Shown here piece by piece: positions 50,855 through 59,848 of a stretch of DNA of 64,000 bases. The notes beneath the pieces were generated by a model. That model was given only the letters and a program-made list of their open reading frames with translations. It was not told the origin of the DNA and ran no database searches. Location: positions 62,001 to 126,000 of the forward strand of contig CAMIGX010000004.1 in NCBI GenBank assembly GCA_946221385.1, written 5' to 3'. Source of the stretch: an uncultured Propionimicrobium sp. Lineage in GTDB: Bacteria; Actinomycetota; Actinomycetes; Propionibacteriales; Propionibacteriaceae. Position 1 is the first letter of the stretch; each line of letters opens with the position of its first letter. Made by a program: the position numbers and the translations under genes.

Positions 50855-51700
50855 GTGATTTTCGGTCGCAAAAAGCAAGCTGATCAAGCCCCTCTAGAAC
50901 CAGCTGAGCTGGACGATCAGACCACCGCAGAGATCGCCGAAATCGTTGAAGATGACGTCGACGCCACCACCGAGTTGGCCGATGTTGAAGACGAAGTAGA
51001 CCAAGCCGTGGCTGCGGTCAAGACCGCTGCAGCAGATAGCGAAGACGCCGCCGACGAATCCGCCAAGCGCGGCGATGCGGCCCACGATATTGACGATCCA
51101 AAGTGGGACGAACTGGATGCCGTCCAGGATTGGCGCGAGGACGGCCCCTTCGATTTTGACGAGGTCGATCTGGACGCTGACGATATCGAGCGGCTCGACT
51201 TAGGCGCAGTGATCTTTACGCCTTTTGATGGCATGAATTTGCAGTTGCAGGTCGACGAGCAGACTAATCACGTGCAAGCTGTGCTCGCCGCCTTGGGCAA
51301 TTCGGCGATCGAGGTCTCGTTGTTCGCCGCACCGGGGCAAACTTCGATGCTCAGCGAGATCCGGCACGACATGGCCAAGGCGACTGAAGAGGTCGGCGGC
51401 ACGATGCAGATGGGCGAAGGTCCCTTCGGTACGGAGCTGCGCCGCGTCATTCCGATGAAAGATCCGCAAGGGAATGACGCGTTCCACGTTTCGCGCACCT
51501 GGTTCGCGCAGGGGCCGCGGTGGCTGCTGCGGGGTGTCGTGATGGGCGAGGCTGCGTTGGAAAGCGGCACCGAAGGCCTAAGCGAAGCCTTCTACGAGTT
51601 CTTCTGCAACTGCGTGGTTCGCCGCGACGAGCAGCCGCGCGTGCCTGGTGACCTAATTCCGATGCAATTGCCTGAGGGCCTGGTACCGACCCACCCGTGA
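50855..51700 (+). CDS. DUF3710 family protein
   Basis: 281-aa actinobacterial protein of unknown function found next to dut. GTG 50855 (MIFGRKKQ) has AGGAG (50845-50849) 5 nt upstream; the frame is open further 5' without support. The first ~90 residues are acidic and disordered. The conserved part starts GPFDFDEVDLDADDIERLDLG and includes ALGNSAIEVSLFAAPG, ISEIRHDMA-type TSMLSEIRHDMAKA and GPRWLLRGVVMGEAAL. No catalytic motif known. The 154-bp gap after dut may hold its promoter. Confidence 0.85.
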   Translation: MIFGRKKQADQAPLEPAELDDQTTAEIAEIVEDDVDATTELADVEDEVDQAVAAVKTAAADSEDAADESAKRGDAAHDIDDPKWDELDAVQDWREDGPFDFDEVDLDADDIERLDLGAVIFTPFDGMNLQLQVDEQTNHVQAVLAALGNSAIEVSLFAAPGQTSMLSEIRHDMAKATEEVGGTMQMGEGPFGTELRRVIPMKDPQGNDAFHVSRTWFAQGPRWLLRGVVMGEAALESGTEGLSEAFYEFFCNCVVRRDEQPRVPGDLIPMQLPEGLVPTHP

Positions 51701-51703
51701 GTC

Positions 51704-52885
51704 ATGAGCGTGTCCACCGTCGCTGAGGAGTTGGTCGGTCCTCTGAATGCCGGGCCGATAGCTCACGGTGGGCACTGTGTGGCGCGGCACGAAGGTCGCG
51801 TCATCTTCGTCCGGGACGCGATCCCTGGCGAACAAGTCATGGCGAGGCTGATCGACACCACCCACGATCGATATTGGTGGGCTAAGACTGAACAGGTCTT
51901 GATCGCCTCGCCACATCGGGTCAAAGCACCTTGCCCAGTCGCTGGCTTGTGTGGCGGCTGTGACTTTCAGCACGTCGAGTTGACCGCGCAGCGGGGTTTG
52001 AAGGCGGCCGTCATCGCTGAACAATTGCAGCGCTTGGCAGGTCTGCAATGGCAGACCTTGGTCCAACAAGTGCCCGGTGACGATGACGGACTGGGCTGGC
52101 GGACCCGGATGCGCTATCTGACTACTGCGGTTGCCGATGGCCCAGCTAGGGTCGGATTGCGAGCCTGGCGTTCTGATCGCCTAGTTGAGTTGCCGCCCCA
52201 AGGTTGTCTGATCGCGGATCGGCGAGGGCCAAAGTTGAGCCATTTGCAGCAGCTCGCAGATGGAGACGGCGAACTGACAGTCTGCGTCGGAGACGATGCC
52301 GTCAGCGTCAAACGGGCTGGCCGGCAAGTCGTCGGACCGGCGAATGTTCATCAGCAAGTTAGGGCGCGCCAATATCAAGTGGCCGCAGATGGCTTTTGGC
52401 AGGTTCATCCTGGTGCAGCGGAGACTTTGACGCGCGCAGTGCTAGATCAATTGCAACCGCAGCGAGGTGACGGCGCGCTGGATCTTTACTGTGGAGTCGG
52501 GCTATTCGCCGGTGCCTTGGTCGACGCTGGCTGCCAGGTGACTGGGGTCGAATTGAGCAAGGCTGCCGTCAAACAGGCCAAGCAGAATGTGCCGGAAGCT
52601 ACCTTCCTAGCCGGCTCCTTAGAACGCAACCTAGCCAAGCTGCCGACCAAGGCAGACGTCATAGTGCTCGATCCGCCGCGCACCGGTGCCGGAAAGCAGG
52701 TCGTCCGCAAGCTAGCAGCGTCGAGTGCGCGGGCGATCAGCTATGTCGCCTGTGACCCTGCAGCGCTGGCTCGCGACATCAAGACGTTCACTGAACTCGG
52801 CTGGCAAATGACCGAATTACGAGCCTTCGATCTATTCCCGATGACCCACCACGTCGAATGCGTGGCCAAATTGACTCGTCGCTGA
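51704..52885 (+). CDS. TrmA/RumA-family 23S rRNA or tRNA (uracil-5-)-methyltransferase
   Basis: 393 aa class I SAM-dependent RNA m5U methyltransferase. N-terminal TRAM domain (VGPLNAGPIAHGGHCVARH, VFVRDAIPGEQV). Cys cluster in CPVAGLCGGCDFQHV is typical of the 4Fe-4S site of RumA. SAM motif DLYCGVGLFAG near 262, VLDPPRTGAGKQV, and catalytic Cys in SYVACDPAALARD near 345. Follows DUF3710 by 3 bp, so cotranscribed. Target nucleotide is not predictable from sequence. Confidence 0.88.
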   Translation: MSVSTVAEELVGPLNAGPIAHGGHCVARHEGRVIFVRDAIPGEQVMARLIDTTHDRYWWAKTEQVLIASPHRVKAPCPVAGLCGGCDFQHVELTAQRGLKAAVIAEQLQRLAGLQWQTLVQQVPGDDDGLGWRTRMRYLTTAVADGPARVGLRAWRSDRLVELPPQGCLIADRRGPKLSHLQQLADGDGELTVCVGDDAVSVKRAGRQVVGPANVHQQVRARQYQVAADGFWQVHPGAAETLTRAVLDQLQPQRGDGALDLYCGVGLFAGALVDAGCQVTGVELSKAAVKQAKQNVPEATFLAGSLERNLAKLPTKADVIVLDPPRTGAGKQVVRKLAASSARAISYVACDPAALARDIKTFTELGWQMTELRAFDLFPMTHHVECVAKLTRR

Positions 52886-52974
52886 GCCGGCCACCGACGC
52901 CCGAATGCGACCAAGGCGGACCTTAGTGGGCAGCGCAACGGTGAAATGCCAATATCGAAGCCAGCAATGGGATA

Positions 52975-52994
52975 TTATCTTGACGTCAAGATAA
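52975..52994. promoter_or_regulatory. Perfect 20-bp palindrome in the acnA promoter region
   Basis: TTATCTTGACGTCAAGATAA is identical to its reverse complement. It lies 36 bp before ATG 53030 and overlaps TATTAT (52973-52978), a possible -10 box. This is the geometry of a repressor operator. The binding protein is unknown; a corynebacterial TetR-type regulator, AcnR, controls acn there, but its site differs. Confidence 0.7.
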
Positions 52995-53029
52995 ATTCTA
53001 AGTCAGCCCCAATACGGCGAGGAGCGGCG

Positions 53030-55702
53030 ATGAGCATCGATAGCTTCGGATCGAAGACGATCCTGGACGTCAACGGCACCGAATACACCTATTTCCAGCT
53101 CGACAAGGTCGACGGGCAACAGCGCCTCCCGTTTAGCCTGAAAGTCTTGCTGGAAAACCTGCTGCGGACCGAAGACGGCGCCAATATCACTGCCGACGAC
53201 ATCAAGGCGCTAGGTAGCTGGGATCCACAAAGCGATCCAGATCATGAGATTCAGTTCACTCCGGCTCGCGTCATCATGCAGGACTTCACTGGTGTGCCTT
53301 GCGTGGTCGACCTGGCGACGATGCGCGAAGCGATGACCGACCTCGGGGGAGATCCGGCGAAGATCAATCCGCTGTCGCCAGCTGAGCTCGTCATTGATCA
53401 CTCGGTCATCGCAGATGCATTCGGTTCGCCTGAAGCGCTGCGCATCAATACCGATCTGGAATATCAGCGCAACCAAGAGCGCTATCAGTTCCTGCGCTGG
53501 GGGCAGACCGCGTTCAACGATTTCAAGGTCGTTCCGCCAGGCACTGGCATCGTCCACCAGGTCAACATCGAACACCTCGCACGGGTCACTTTCGCACGCG
53601 AGGTGGACGGGGAGCTGCAGGCCTATCCCGACACCTGTGTCGGCACCGACTCACACACCACGATGGTCAACGGCCTTGGTGTCGTGGGCTGGGGCGTGGG
53701 CGGTATCGAAGCCGAAGCTGCCATGCTTGGCCAGCCAGTCTCGATGCTCATTCCGAAGGTCGTTGGATTCAAGCTGTCGGGCAGGCTGCCTGAAGGAGCC
53801 ACTGCGACTGATCTCGTCTTGACGATCACAGATATGCTGCGCAAGCACGGAGTGGTTGGCAAATTCGTCGAATTCTATGGTTCGGGTGTCAGTGAAGTGC
53901 CCGTCGCTAACCGCGCGACGATCGGCAATATGAGCCCTGAATATGGTTCAACGATCGCGGTCTTCCCGATCGACGATCGGACTATTGAATATCTCCGCCT
54001 GACCGGCCGTGACGAACAGCAGCTGGCGCTAGTCGAGGCTTATTGCAAGGCTCAAGGGCTGTGGTTTGAGCCAGACAATGAGCCGGTCTACAGCGAATAT
54101 CTGGAGCTCGATCTGGGCACCGTCAAGCCGTCGATCGCTGGCCCGAAGCGCCCGCAAGATCGTATCGAGTTGACGAACGCGGCAGAACAGTTCACCGCTG
54201 CGCTGCCTGATTACACCGGCAATGTAGATAAGCAGGTCGTCAAGCAGTTGGACGGCGCTGAGGTCCAGCTCGCCAATGGTGCAGTCGGTGTCGCCGCGAT
54301 CACTTCGTGCACGAACACCTCGAACCCGTCAGTCATGGTCGCTGCTGGTCTGCTAGCCAAGAAGGCTGCTGAGCGTGGCTTGACCCGTAAGCCTTGGGTC
54401 AAGACGACACTGGCACCAGGTTCGCAGGTCGTCACTGACTATTTGCAAGCGGCCGGGCTGATTGAGCCGCTAGCGCAACTCGGTTTCGACGTCGTCGGCT
54501 ATGGCTGCACGACTTGCATTGGTAATTCTGGTCCGCTCATCCCTGAGCTTTCCGAGGCAGCCAACGATGACGACCTGGTCGTCACCGCAGTGCTCTCGGG
54601 TAACCGTAACTTTGAGGGTCGGATCAATCCTGACGTCAAGATGAACTATCTTGCCAGCCCGCCGCTAGTCGTCGCCTATGCGCTGGCCGGCAACATGGGC
54701 ATTGATATCACTACTGAGCCGCTTGGCCAGGACGCGGAAGGTGCAGATGTCTACCTGAGCGATATTTGGCCTAGCCCTGCCGAAGTTGACGATGTCATCA
54801 ATGCCCATATCGATACTGAGATGTATCGCTCGTCGTATTCGGACGTGTTCGCTGGGGACGAGCGCTGGCGCAACCTGCCGACGCCTGATGGTGACGTCTT
54901 CGAATGGGATGACGCGTCGACGTATGTCCGCAAGCCACCCTATTTTGAAGGCATGCCGCGCGAGCCAGAGCCGGTTTCTGACATCGCTGGGGCGCGCGTG
55001 CTGCTCAAGCTCGGCGACTCGGTGACCACAGACCACATTTCGCCGGCAGGCTCAATCAAGGCTGACTCGCCAGCAGGTCAATACTTGACTGATAACGGTG
55101 TCGAGCGGGCTGATTTCAACTCCTATGGTTCTCGTCGCGGCAACCACGAGGTCATGATCCGCGGTACTTTCGCAAATATTCGGCTGCGCAACCAAGTCGC
55201 GCCCGGAACCGAGGGTGGATTCACCCGTGACTTCACCCAACCAGACGGCCCGGTTACGACCGTCTACGAGGCAGCTCAGAACTATCAGCAAGCTGGTGTG
55301 CCCTTGGTCGTGCTAGCCGGCAAGGAGTATGGCTCCGGCTCTTCGCGCGACTGGGCTGCCAAGGGCACGATGCTGCTCGGTGTTCGGGCGGTCATCGCAG
55401 AGAGCTATGAACGAATTCACCGTTCGAACCTGATCGGCATGGGCGTCTTGCCGCTGCAGTTCCCGCTGTACGTGAGTGCCGACTCGCTAGGGCTGGACGG
55501 CGAAGAGACCTTTGAGATCACTGGCATTGAGGCACTGAACGAGGGTAGTACGCCGTCGACGGTTGATGTCATCGCGACCAAGCCGAATGGCGACAAGGTC
55601 GAATTCCAAGCTGTGGTGCGCATCGATACCCCAGGCGAGGCGAACTACTACCGCAATGGCGGCATCATGCAGTATGTGCTGCGGTCGCTACGCGATCGTT
55701 GA
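53030..55702 (+). CDS. acnA: Aconitate hydratase A
   Basis: Citrate/isocitrate isomerase of the TCA cycle. 890 aa from ATG 53030, with GAGGAG (53019-53024) 5 nt upstream; the longer in-frame ATG at 52946 would run through the palindromic operator. N-terminal SKTILDVNGTEYTYFQL, then QDFTGVPCVVDLA, GTDSHTTMVNGLGV, ITSCTNTSNPSVMV and GYGCTTCIGNSG (4Fe-4S cysteines). C-terminal swivel domain: YGSRRGNHEVMIRGTFANIR and GKEYGSGSSRDWAAKG. Ends at a strong terminator. Confidence 0.96.
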   Translation: MSIDSFGSKTILDVNGTEYTYFQLDKVDGQQRLPFSLKVLLENLLRTEDGANITADDIKALGSWDPQSDPDHEIQFTPARVIMQDFTGVPCVVDLATMREAMTDLGGDPAKINPLSPAELVIDHSVIADAFGSPEALRINTDLEYQRNQERYQFLRWGQTAFNDFKVVPPGTGIVHQVNIEHLARVTFAREVDGELQAYPDTCVGTDSHTTMVNGLGVVGWGVGGIEAEAAMLGQPVSMLIPKVVGFKLSGRLPEGATATDLVLTITDMLRKHGVVGKFVEFYGSGVSEVPVANRATIGNMSPEYGSTIAVFPIDDRTIEYLRLTGRDEQQLALVEAYCKAQGLWFEPDNEPVYSEYLELDLGTVKPSIAGPKRPQDRIELTNAAEQFTAALPDYTGNVDKQVVKQLDGAEVQLANGAVGVAAITSCTNTSNPSVMVAAGLLAKKAAERGLTRKPWVKTTLAPGSQVVTDYLQAAGLIEPLAQLGFDVVGYGCTTCIGNSGPLIPELSEAANDDDLVVTAVLSGNRNFEGRINPDVKMNYLASPPLVVAYALAGNMGIDITTEPLGQDAEGADVYLSDIWPSPAEVDDVINAHIDTEMYRSSYSDVFAGDERWRNLPTPDGDVFEWDDASTYVRKPPYFEGMPREPEPVSDIAGARVLLKLGDSVTTDHISPAGSIKADSPAGQYLTDNGVERADFNSYGSRRGNHEVMIRGTFANIRLRNQVAPGTEGGFTRDFTQPDGPVTTVYEAAQNYQQAGVPLVVLAGKEYGSGSSRDWAAKGTMLLGVRAVIAESYERIHRSNLIGMGVLPLQFPLYVSADSLGLDGEETFEITGIEALNEGSTPSTVDVIATKPNGDKVEFQAVVRIDTPGEANYYRNGGIMQYVLRSLRDR

Positions 55703-55724
55703 TTTCCGACAGCTAGCTAAAGAC

Positions 55725-55765
55725 AGCGAGTGGACCGAGACGTGAGCTCGGTCCACTCGCTTTTT
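55725..55765 (+). terminator. Intrinsic terminator after acnA
   Basis: 15-bp perfect stem AGCGAGTGGACCGAG (55725-55739) / CTCGGTCCACTCGCT (55747-55761), 7-nt loop, then TTTT. Confidence 0.92.
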
Positions 55766-55887
55766 AGCCACTCACTTTTTGGCTATGTGGCGATCCGGGA
55801 AAGCTGTCATTGATTCGTTGAAAATTTTTTGCCTAGTTGTGCACAGCTACTCGAAAAATGTCAGTGCCTTGGTGCATACTCTTAATA

Positions 55888-55899
55888 GAACAAATGTTC
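55888..55899. promoter_or_regulatory. LexA box upstream of the 55976 gene
   Basis: GAACAAATGTTC, perfect GAAC-N4-GTTC, flanked as TAGAACAAATGTTCGA. It lies 76 bp before ATG 55976 in the only promoter region of that gene. Confidence 0.88.
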
Positions 55900-55975
55900 G
55901 ATAGGGTTCTATTGGTCGTTTGACGGTAGACCCACCAGGTCGCAGCGGATGGCTGCCCAACACGAGGAGATGACC

Positions 55976-56491
55976 ATGACTGTCATTGCTACTCAGCCCA
56001 GGATCGCATTTCGAGACGGCTATGAACGTCCCAGGCAACGCCGGCAAGGCATGAATGCTGCGCCACCCAGACGAGCCACCGAACGAGTGGTCAATGCCGA
56101 CGACGCTCCCAAACAGCTGCTTGGGCAGTGCTATGTGCCGCCTGGCTGGCCCGAACAGGTGCCGCCACCAGCTGTGCCTGATTGGGAGTCGGCCGCAGTC
56201 AGTTGGCTATTGGATTGTTGCCCAGCCGATTACCGCAGCTATCCGCAATTGCGTAAGCATCCAGTGGTCTTGGCGCGATTTGCTGCTGAATATGTCGAGG
56301 GTCAGATTAGGTCGACGCGTAAAGCGCTAGGTGAAGCTAGAGCTAGTTTGATGGATCAAGTCGCGCCACAGGTCTTGGACGGTGCGGTCCAGATGTTGCA
56401 GACCGAGGAAGCGCGGTTGATTCGTCGGCGTCGTGCAGTGCTTCTGATCGAGGAAGCTTTGCGGGGGAAGATCTTCATCAAGAAGCTATAG
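55976..56491 (+). CDS. SOS-box-controlled protein of unknown function
   Basis: 171 aa from ATG 55976 with GAGGAG (55964-55969) 6 nt upstream. N-terminal ~60 residues are basic and Pro/Arg-rich. A compact part follows: VPDWESAAVSWLLDCCPADY then RSYPQLRKHPVVLARFAAEYVEGQ. The end is one long charged helix with LGEARASLMDQVAPQVLDG and TEEARLIRRRRAVLLIEEAL. It resembles conserved hypothetical proteins I have seen in other actinobacteria, but I cannot name a family or activity. A perfect LexA box in its promoter implies DNA-damage induction. No membrane segment, no nuclease or polymerase motif. Confidence 0.75.
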   Translation: MTVIATQPRIAFRDGYERPRQRRQGMNAAPPRRATERVVNADDAPKQLLGQCYVPPGWPEQVPPPAVPDWESAAVSWLLDCCPADYRSYPQLRKHPVVLARFAAEYVEGQIRSTRKALGEARASLMDQVAPQVLDGAVQMLQTEEARLIRRRRAVLLIEEALRGKIFIKKL

Positions 56492-56626
56492 AGAGCAGCC
56501 GCGCCGACTGCATTGGTCGCGCAGTTGCGGGAGCTGCAGATCTGCGCTACGTGAAGTTCGGTTATTGACTATGAACGCCTAAAATCGTGGGATGACTCGG
56601 TTGGAGTCTAGGCGGAGGCGATTCAA

Positions 56627-58615
56627 GTGAAAGATGCGAACGGACGGGCGATTGACCCTTCGCAGCGCTGGTCGCTGCTCAACGAGATCACAAAGCCTGC
56701 TGATCTACGGGTGATGAGCCCGGCTGAGCTCGAGCAGCTCGGTGACGAGATCAGGAAATTCTTGATTTCGAATGTCAGCCGCACTGGTGGTCACCTTGGG
56801 CCAAACCTAGGCGTCGTCGAGCTGACGATGGCTGTGCATATCGTCTTCGATTCGCCGGCCGACCCGATCATCTTCGACACAGGTCACCAAAGCTATGTGC
56901 ACAAGATCTTGACCGGACGCGCGGCGCAGTTCCCGCAGCTTCGTCAAAAGGACGGGCTTTCTGGCTATCCGTCGCGCGCTGAGTCCGAGCACGACTGGGT
57001 GGAGAATTCTCACGCATCGGCGTCGCTGTCATGGGCTGAAGGCATGGCCCGCGGATTCAAGCTGCGCGGTGAGCAGCGCACCGTGGTGGCCGTCATCGGT
57101 GATGGCGCGCTGACCGGTGGGATGGCCTGGGAAGCTTTGAATAACATTGCGCTGGATTCAGAGATTCCGTTGGTCGTCGTCGTAAACGATAATGGCCGGT
57201 CATATTCGCCCACGGTCGGCGGTGTGTCGCAGCATTTGGCTGCAGTACGCACAGATCGGCGCTACGAAGAAGCATTGAACTGGTTTAAGACCAGCATCAA
57301 GAACACCCCGGTGGTCGGTAAAGGCACCTACGAACTGTTGCATGGCATGAAAGCTGGGCTAAAGGATCTGCTCGCACCGCAAGGTTTGTTCGCAGATCTT
57401 GGCTTGAAATATCTCGGCCCGGTCGACGGTCATGATTTGAATGCGCTGGTGACCGCCTTGCAGCAGGCCAAGGGCTACGGCGGCCCCGTCATCGTGCACG
57501 CCATCACTCGCAAGGGTCGCGGCTTCAAAGCAGCCGAGGAGCATGACGAAGATCTATTCCACACCGTGGGCCAGATTGACGACATCACGGGCCGCCCACT
57601 GGTCGATGACGTGCAAGCAACTTGGACCGATGCTTTCGCTGACGAAATCGTCGCTATCGCTGAGCAGCGTCCAGATGTAGTCGCGTTAACGGCCGCGATG
57701 CTGCACCCGACTGGTCTGGCGCGTTTCGCCGCGGCATTCCCGGAACGCGTCTTCGACGTCGGCATTGCCGAACAACATGCGGTCGCTTCGGCGGCTGGCA
57801 TGGCCAAAGCAGGTTTGCACCCGGTGGTCGCGGTCTATTCGACCTTCTTGAACCGTGCTTTTGATCAGGTGCTGATGGACGTCGCCCTGCACGATTTGGG
57901 CGTCACCTTCGTGCTCGACCGCGCCGGCATCACCGGTCCCGACGGAGCCAGCCACAATGGCATGTGGGATACCTCAATGCTGGGCATGGTGCCGGGCCTA
58001 CGACTAGCTGCGCCACGCGATCAAGAACGCTTGACCGCCGCGCTGCGCGAAGCCGTCGACGTCGACGATGCACCTACCGTCATCCGATTTTCCAAGGAGC
58101 GGATGCCTGATCCAATCCCGGCGCTGCGACATGTAGATGGCGTCGACGTCCTGGCTCGGTCCGACAATGCGAAGATCTTGATCGTCGGCTACGGCCAGTT
58201 CATGGGCATGGCGCTCAGTGTCGCCAACCGACTGGAGCAGCAGGGCATTGGTGTGACGGTGGTCGACCCGTTGTGGGCATTGCCGGTCAACGCTGCGCTG
58301 GTCGAATTGGCTGCTCAGCATGAGTTCGTCGTCACTATTGAAGACGGCTTGGTCGTCGGTGGCTTGGGCTCACAATTGGAGATCGCTATGGACGCCGCTG
58401 ACGTCGACGTCCCGGTCCGCCAGTTCGGCATACCGCAGCGTTTCTTGGCTCCAGCGAGCCGTAGCGAAGTGTTGGCCGATTTAGGCCTGACCGATCGTCA
58501 GATCACTCAAGAGGTCATGAACTACATCGCGACCATGGGGGAGCGTTTCGACATTGAACTAGACAGTTCGCGACGCAGCGTCTCGGAGCAAGCAGCAAAG
58601 TGTGAACACAGCTGA
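56627..58615 (+). CDS. dxs: 1-deoxy-D-xylulose-5-phosphate synthase
   Basis: First enzyme of the MEP isoprenoid pathway; thiamine-diphosphate dependent, condenses pyruvate and glyceraldehyde 3-phosphate. 662 aa. HLGPNLGVVELTMAVH, FDTGHQSYVHKILTGR, TPP/Mg motif GDGALTGGMAWEALNN, then transketolase-type VFDVGIAEQHAVASAAGMA and LDRAGITGPDGASHNGMWD. GTG 56627 has GGAGG (56614-56618) 8 nt upstream. A TAAAAT (56580-56585) could be its -10 box. Convergent with the DUF3000 gene, with no clear terminator between them. Confidence 0.96.
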   Translation: MKDANGRAIDPSQRWSLLNEITKPADLRVMSPAELEQLGDEIRKFLISNVSRTGGHLGPNLGVVELTMAVHIVFDSPADPIIFDTGHQSYVHKILTGRAAQFPQLRQKDGLSGYPSRAESEHDWVENSHASASLSWAEGMARGFKLRGEQRTVVAVIGDGALTGGMAWEALNNIALDSEIPLVVVVNDNGRSYSPTVGGVSQHLAAVRTDRRYEEALNWFKTSIKNTPVVGKGTYELLHGMKAGLKDLLAPQGLFADLGLKYLGPVDGHDLNALVTALQQAKGYGGPVIVHAITRKGRGFKAAEEHDEDLFHTVGQIDDITGRPLVDDVQATWTDAFADEIVAIAEQRPDVVALTAAMLHPTGLARFAAAFPERVFDVGIAEQHAVASAAGMAKAGLHPVVAVYSTFLNRAFDQVLMDVALHDLGVTFVLDRAGITGPDGASHNGMWDTSMLGMVPGLRLAAPRDQERLTAALREAVDVDDAPTVIRFSKERMPDPIPALRHVDGVDVLARSDNAKILIVGYGQFMGMALSVANRLEQQGIGVTVVDPLWALPVNAALVELAAQHEFVVTIEDGLVVGGLGSQLEIAMDAADVDVPVRQFGIPQRFLAPASRSEVLADLGLTDRQITQEVMNYIATMGERFDIELDSSRRSVSEQAAKCEHS

Positions 58616-58621
58616 GCCAGA

Positions 58622-59221
58622 TCAGCCCCGCCGAAAAGACCTATTCAGCGCGACGATGCCGTCTCCGACCGGCGGTAGCGCGCACGTGTGACACAGCAAA
58701 TCTTGCCAAGCCGCCAGATGTACGCTCACGCCGCGCCCATCGACGATCGGTGTCCATGAGGCCCGGATTTCGATCTCAGCGCGATCGCCGTCTTCAGCCA
58801 GTTCACCAAAGCTGCGGCTAGCTACCGATGTGACGGTGCCCGACGCTGCGACATAGTCGGCCTGCCGATCGTCGAGAGCATCAGACAGCCAACTCCAGCC
58901 CACCTCAGCGAGCAACGGATCGCTGGCCATCTCTAGGTCGACATCGGCGCGTACATAGCTGACGAAACGGATATCGCCTTGCCAGGCGGAGTTTCCTTGT
59001 GGGTCGTGCAAGATGATCAGGCGTCCAGATCCAAGCTCAGTGTCGACGTCTTCGACCAGCGCTTCCATCGCAGCTGCAAAAGGCGCGATGCGTTGTGGCG
59101 CTGGAATCTCGTCGACTTGGATCTCGGGGCGCCATCTAAAATCTGCTAAATCAGCCAAGACTCGATCGAATCCTGCTGCACCAGGCAACTGGATCACCGG
59201 AGTCGTCGGTCGTTGGGACAC
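58622..59221 (-). CDS. DUF3000 family protein
   Basis: 199-aa actinobacterial protein of unknown function. Family-typical FRWRPEIQVDEIPAPQRIAP, GRLIILHDPQGNSAWQG, FVSYVRADVDLEMA and LAEVGWSWLSDAL blocks, ending VALNRSFRRG. No signal peptide or catalytic motif. In actinobacteria it is usually close to dxs or to ribonuclease D genes. Confidence 0.85.
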   Translation of the reverse strand: MSQRPTTPVIQLPGAAGFDRVLADLADFRWRPEIQVDEIPAPQRIAPFAAAMEALVEDVDTELGSGRLIILHDPQGNSAWQGDIRFVSYVRADVDLEMASDPLLAEVGWSWLSDALDDRQADYVAASGTVTSVASRSFGELAEDGDRAEIEIRASWTPIVDGRGVSVHLAAWQDLLCHTCALPPVGDGIVALNRSFRRG

Positions 59222-59321
59222 ATCAGTGACCCTATTTCAGCTGTCAGCGCAGGCGGCGTCGCCACGCCGCAGCCGAATCAGCGCTGCAGATGCACACAGG
59301 CGAATCACAGCGCAATGACGA

Positions 59322-59768
59322 TCACTGAGATTCGTCTGCTTCTAAACTCAGACAGATCGAATTGATGCAATAACGCAGATCGGTCGGGGTGTCGTAACCT
59401 TCGCCAGCGAATACATGCCCCAGGTGCGAGTCGCAGGTCGCGCAACGAACCTCAGTACGCGGCCTGCCAGGGATCGAAAAATCTTCGATGTACTCCACTC
59501 GGTCTTCAGCCAGCGGCGCAAAGAAGCTTGGCCAACCGCAATGCGAGTGAAACTTCTCCTGACTACGGAATAGCTCACTGCCGCAAGCTCGACAGCGATA
59601 GACGCCGACGGTCTCGGTGTCGGTGTATTCGCCGGTAAAAGCCCGTTCGGTGCCAGCCTGCCGCAGCACGTGGAATTCTTCCGGGTTCAGTCGTTGCTGC
59701 CATTGCTCGGGGCTGAGCGCCTGCCAGCCCGCCGCTGTGGTCGGGTCTTGCGTTGAATCTGCAGTCAT
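59322..59768 (-). CDS. msrB: Peptide-methionine (R)-S-oxide reductase MsrB
   Basis: Repairs oxidised methionine in proteins. 148 aa, complete. Structural zinc pairs CRACG and CATCD; FHSHCGWPSF; SHLGHVFAGEG; catalytic Cys in RYCINSICLSL near the C terminus. No signal peptide, so cytoplasmic. Divergent from ppk2 across ~80 bp. Confidence 0.95.
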   Translation of the reverse strand: MTADSTQDPTTAAGWQALSPEQWQQRLNPEEFHVLRQAGTERAFTGEYTDTETVGVYRCRACGSELFRSQEKFHSHCGWPSFFAPLAEDRVEYIEDFSIPGRPRTEVRCATCDSHLGHVFAGEGYDTPTDLRYCINSICLSLEADESQ

Positions 59769-59848
59769 GATTCCTCCAACTCCAGCCTACGACAGCTTGA
59801 CTTTGTCGCGACTCGCGCTGAAATTGCGTCCGCGAGATAATGGCAGGC

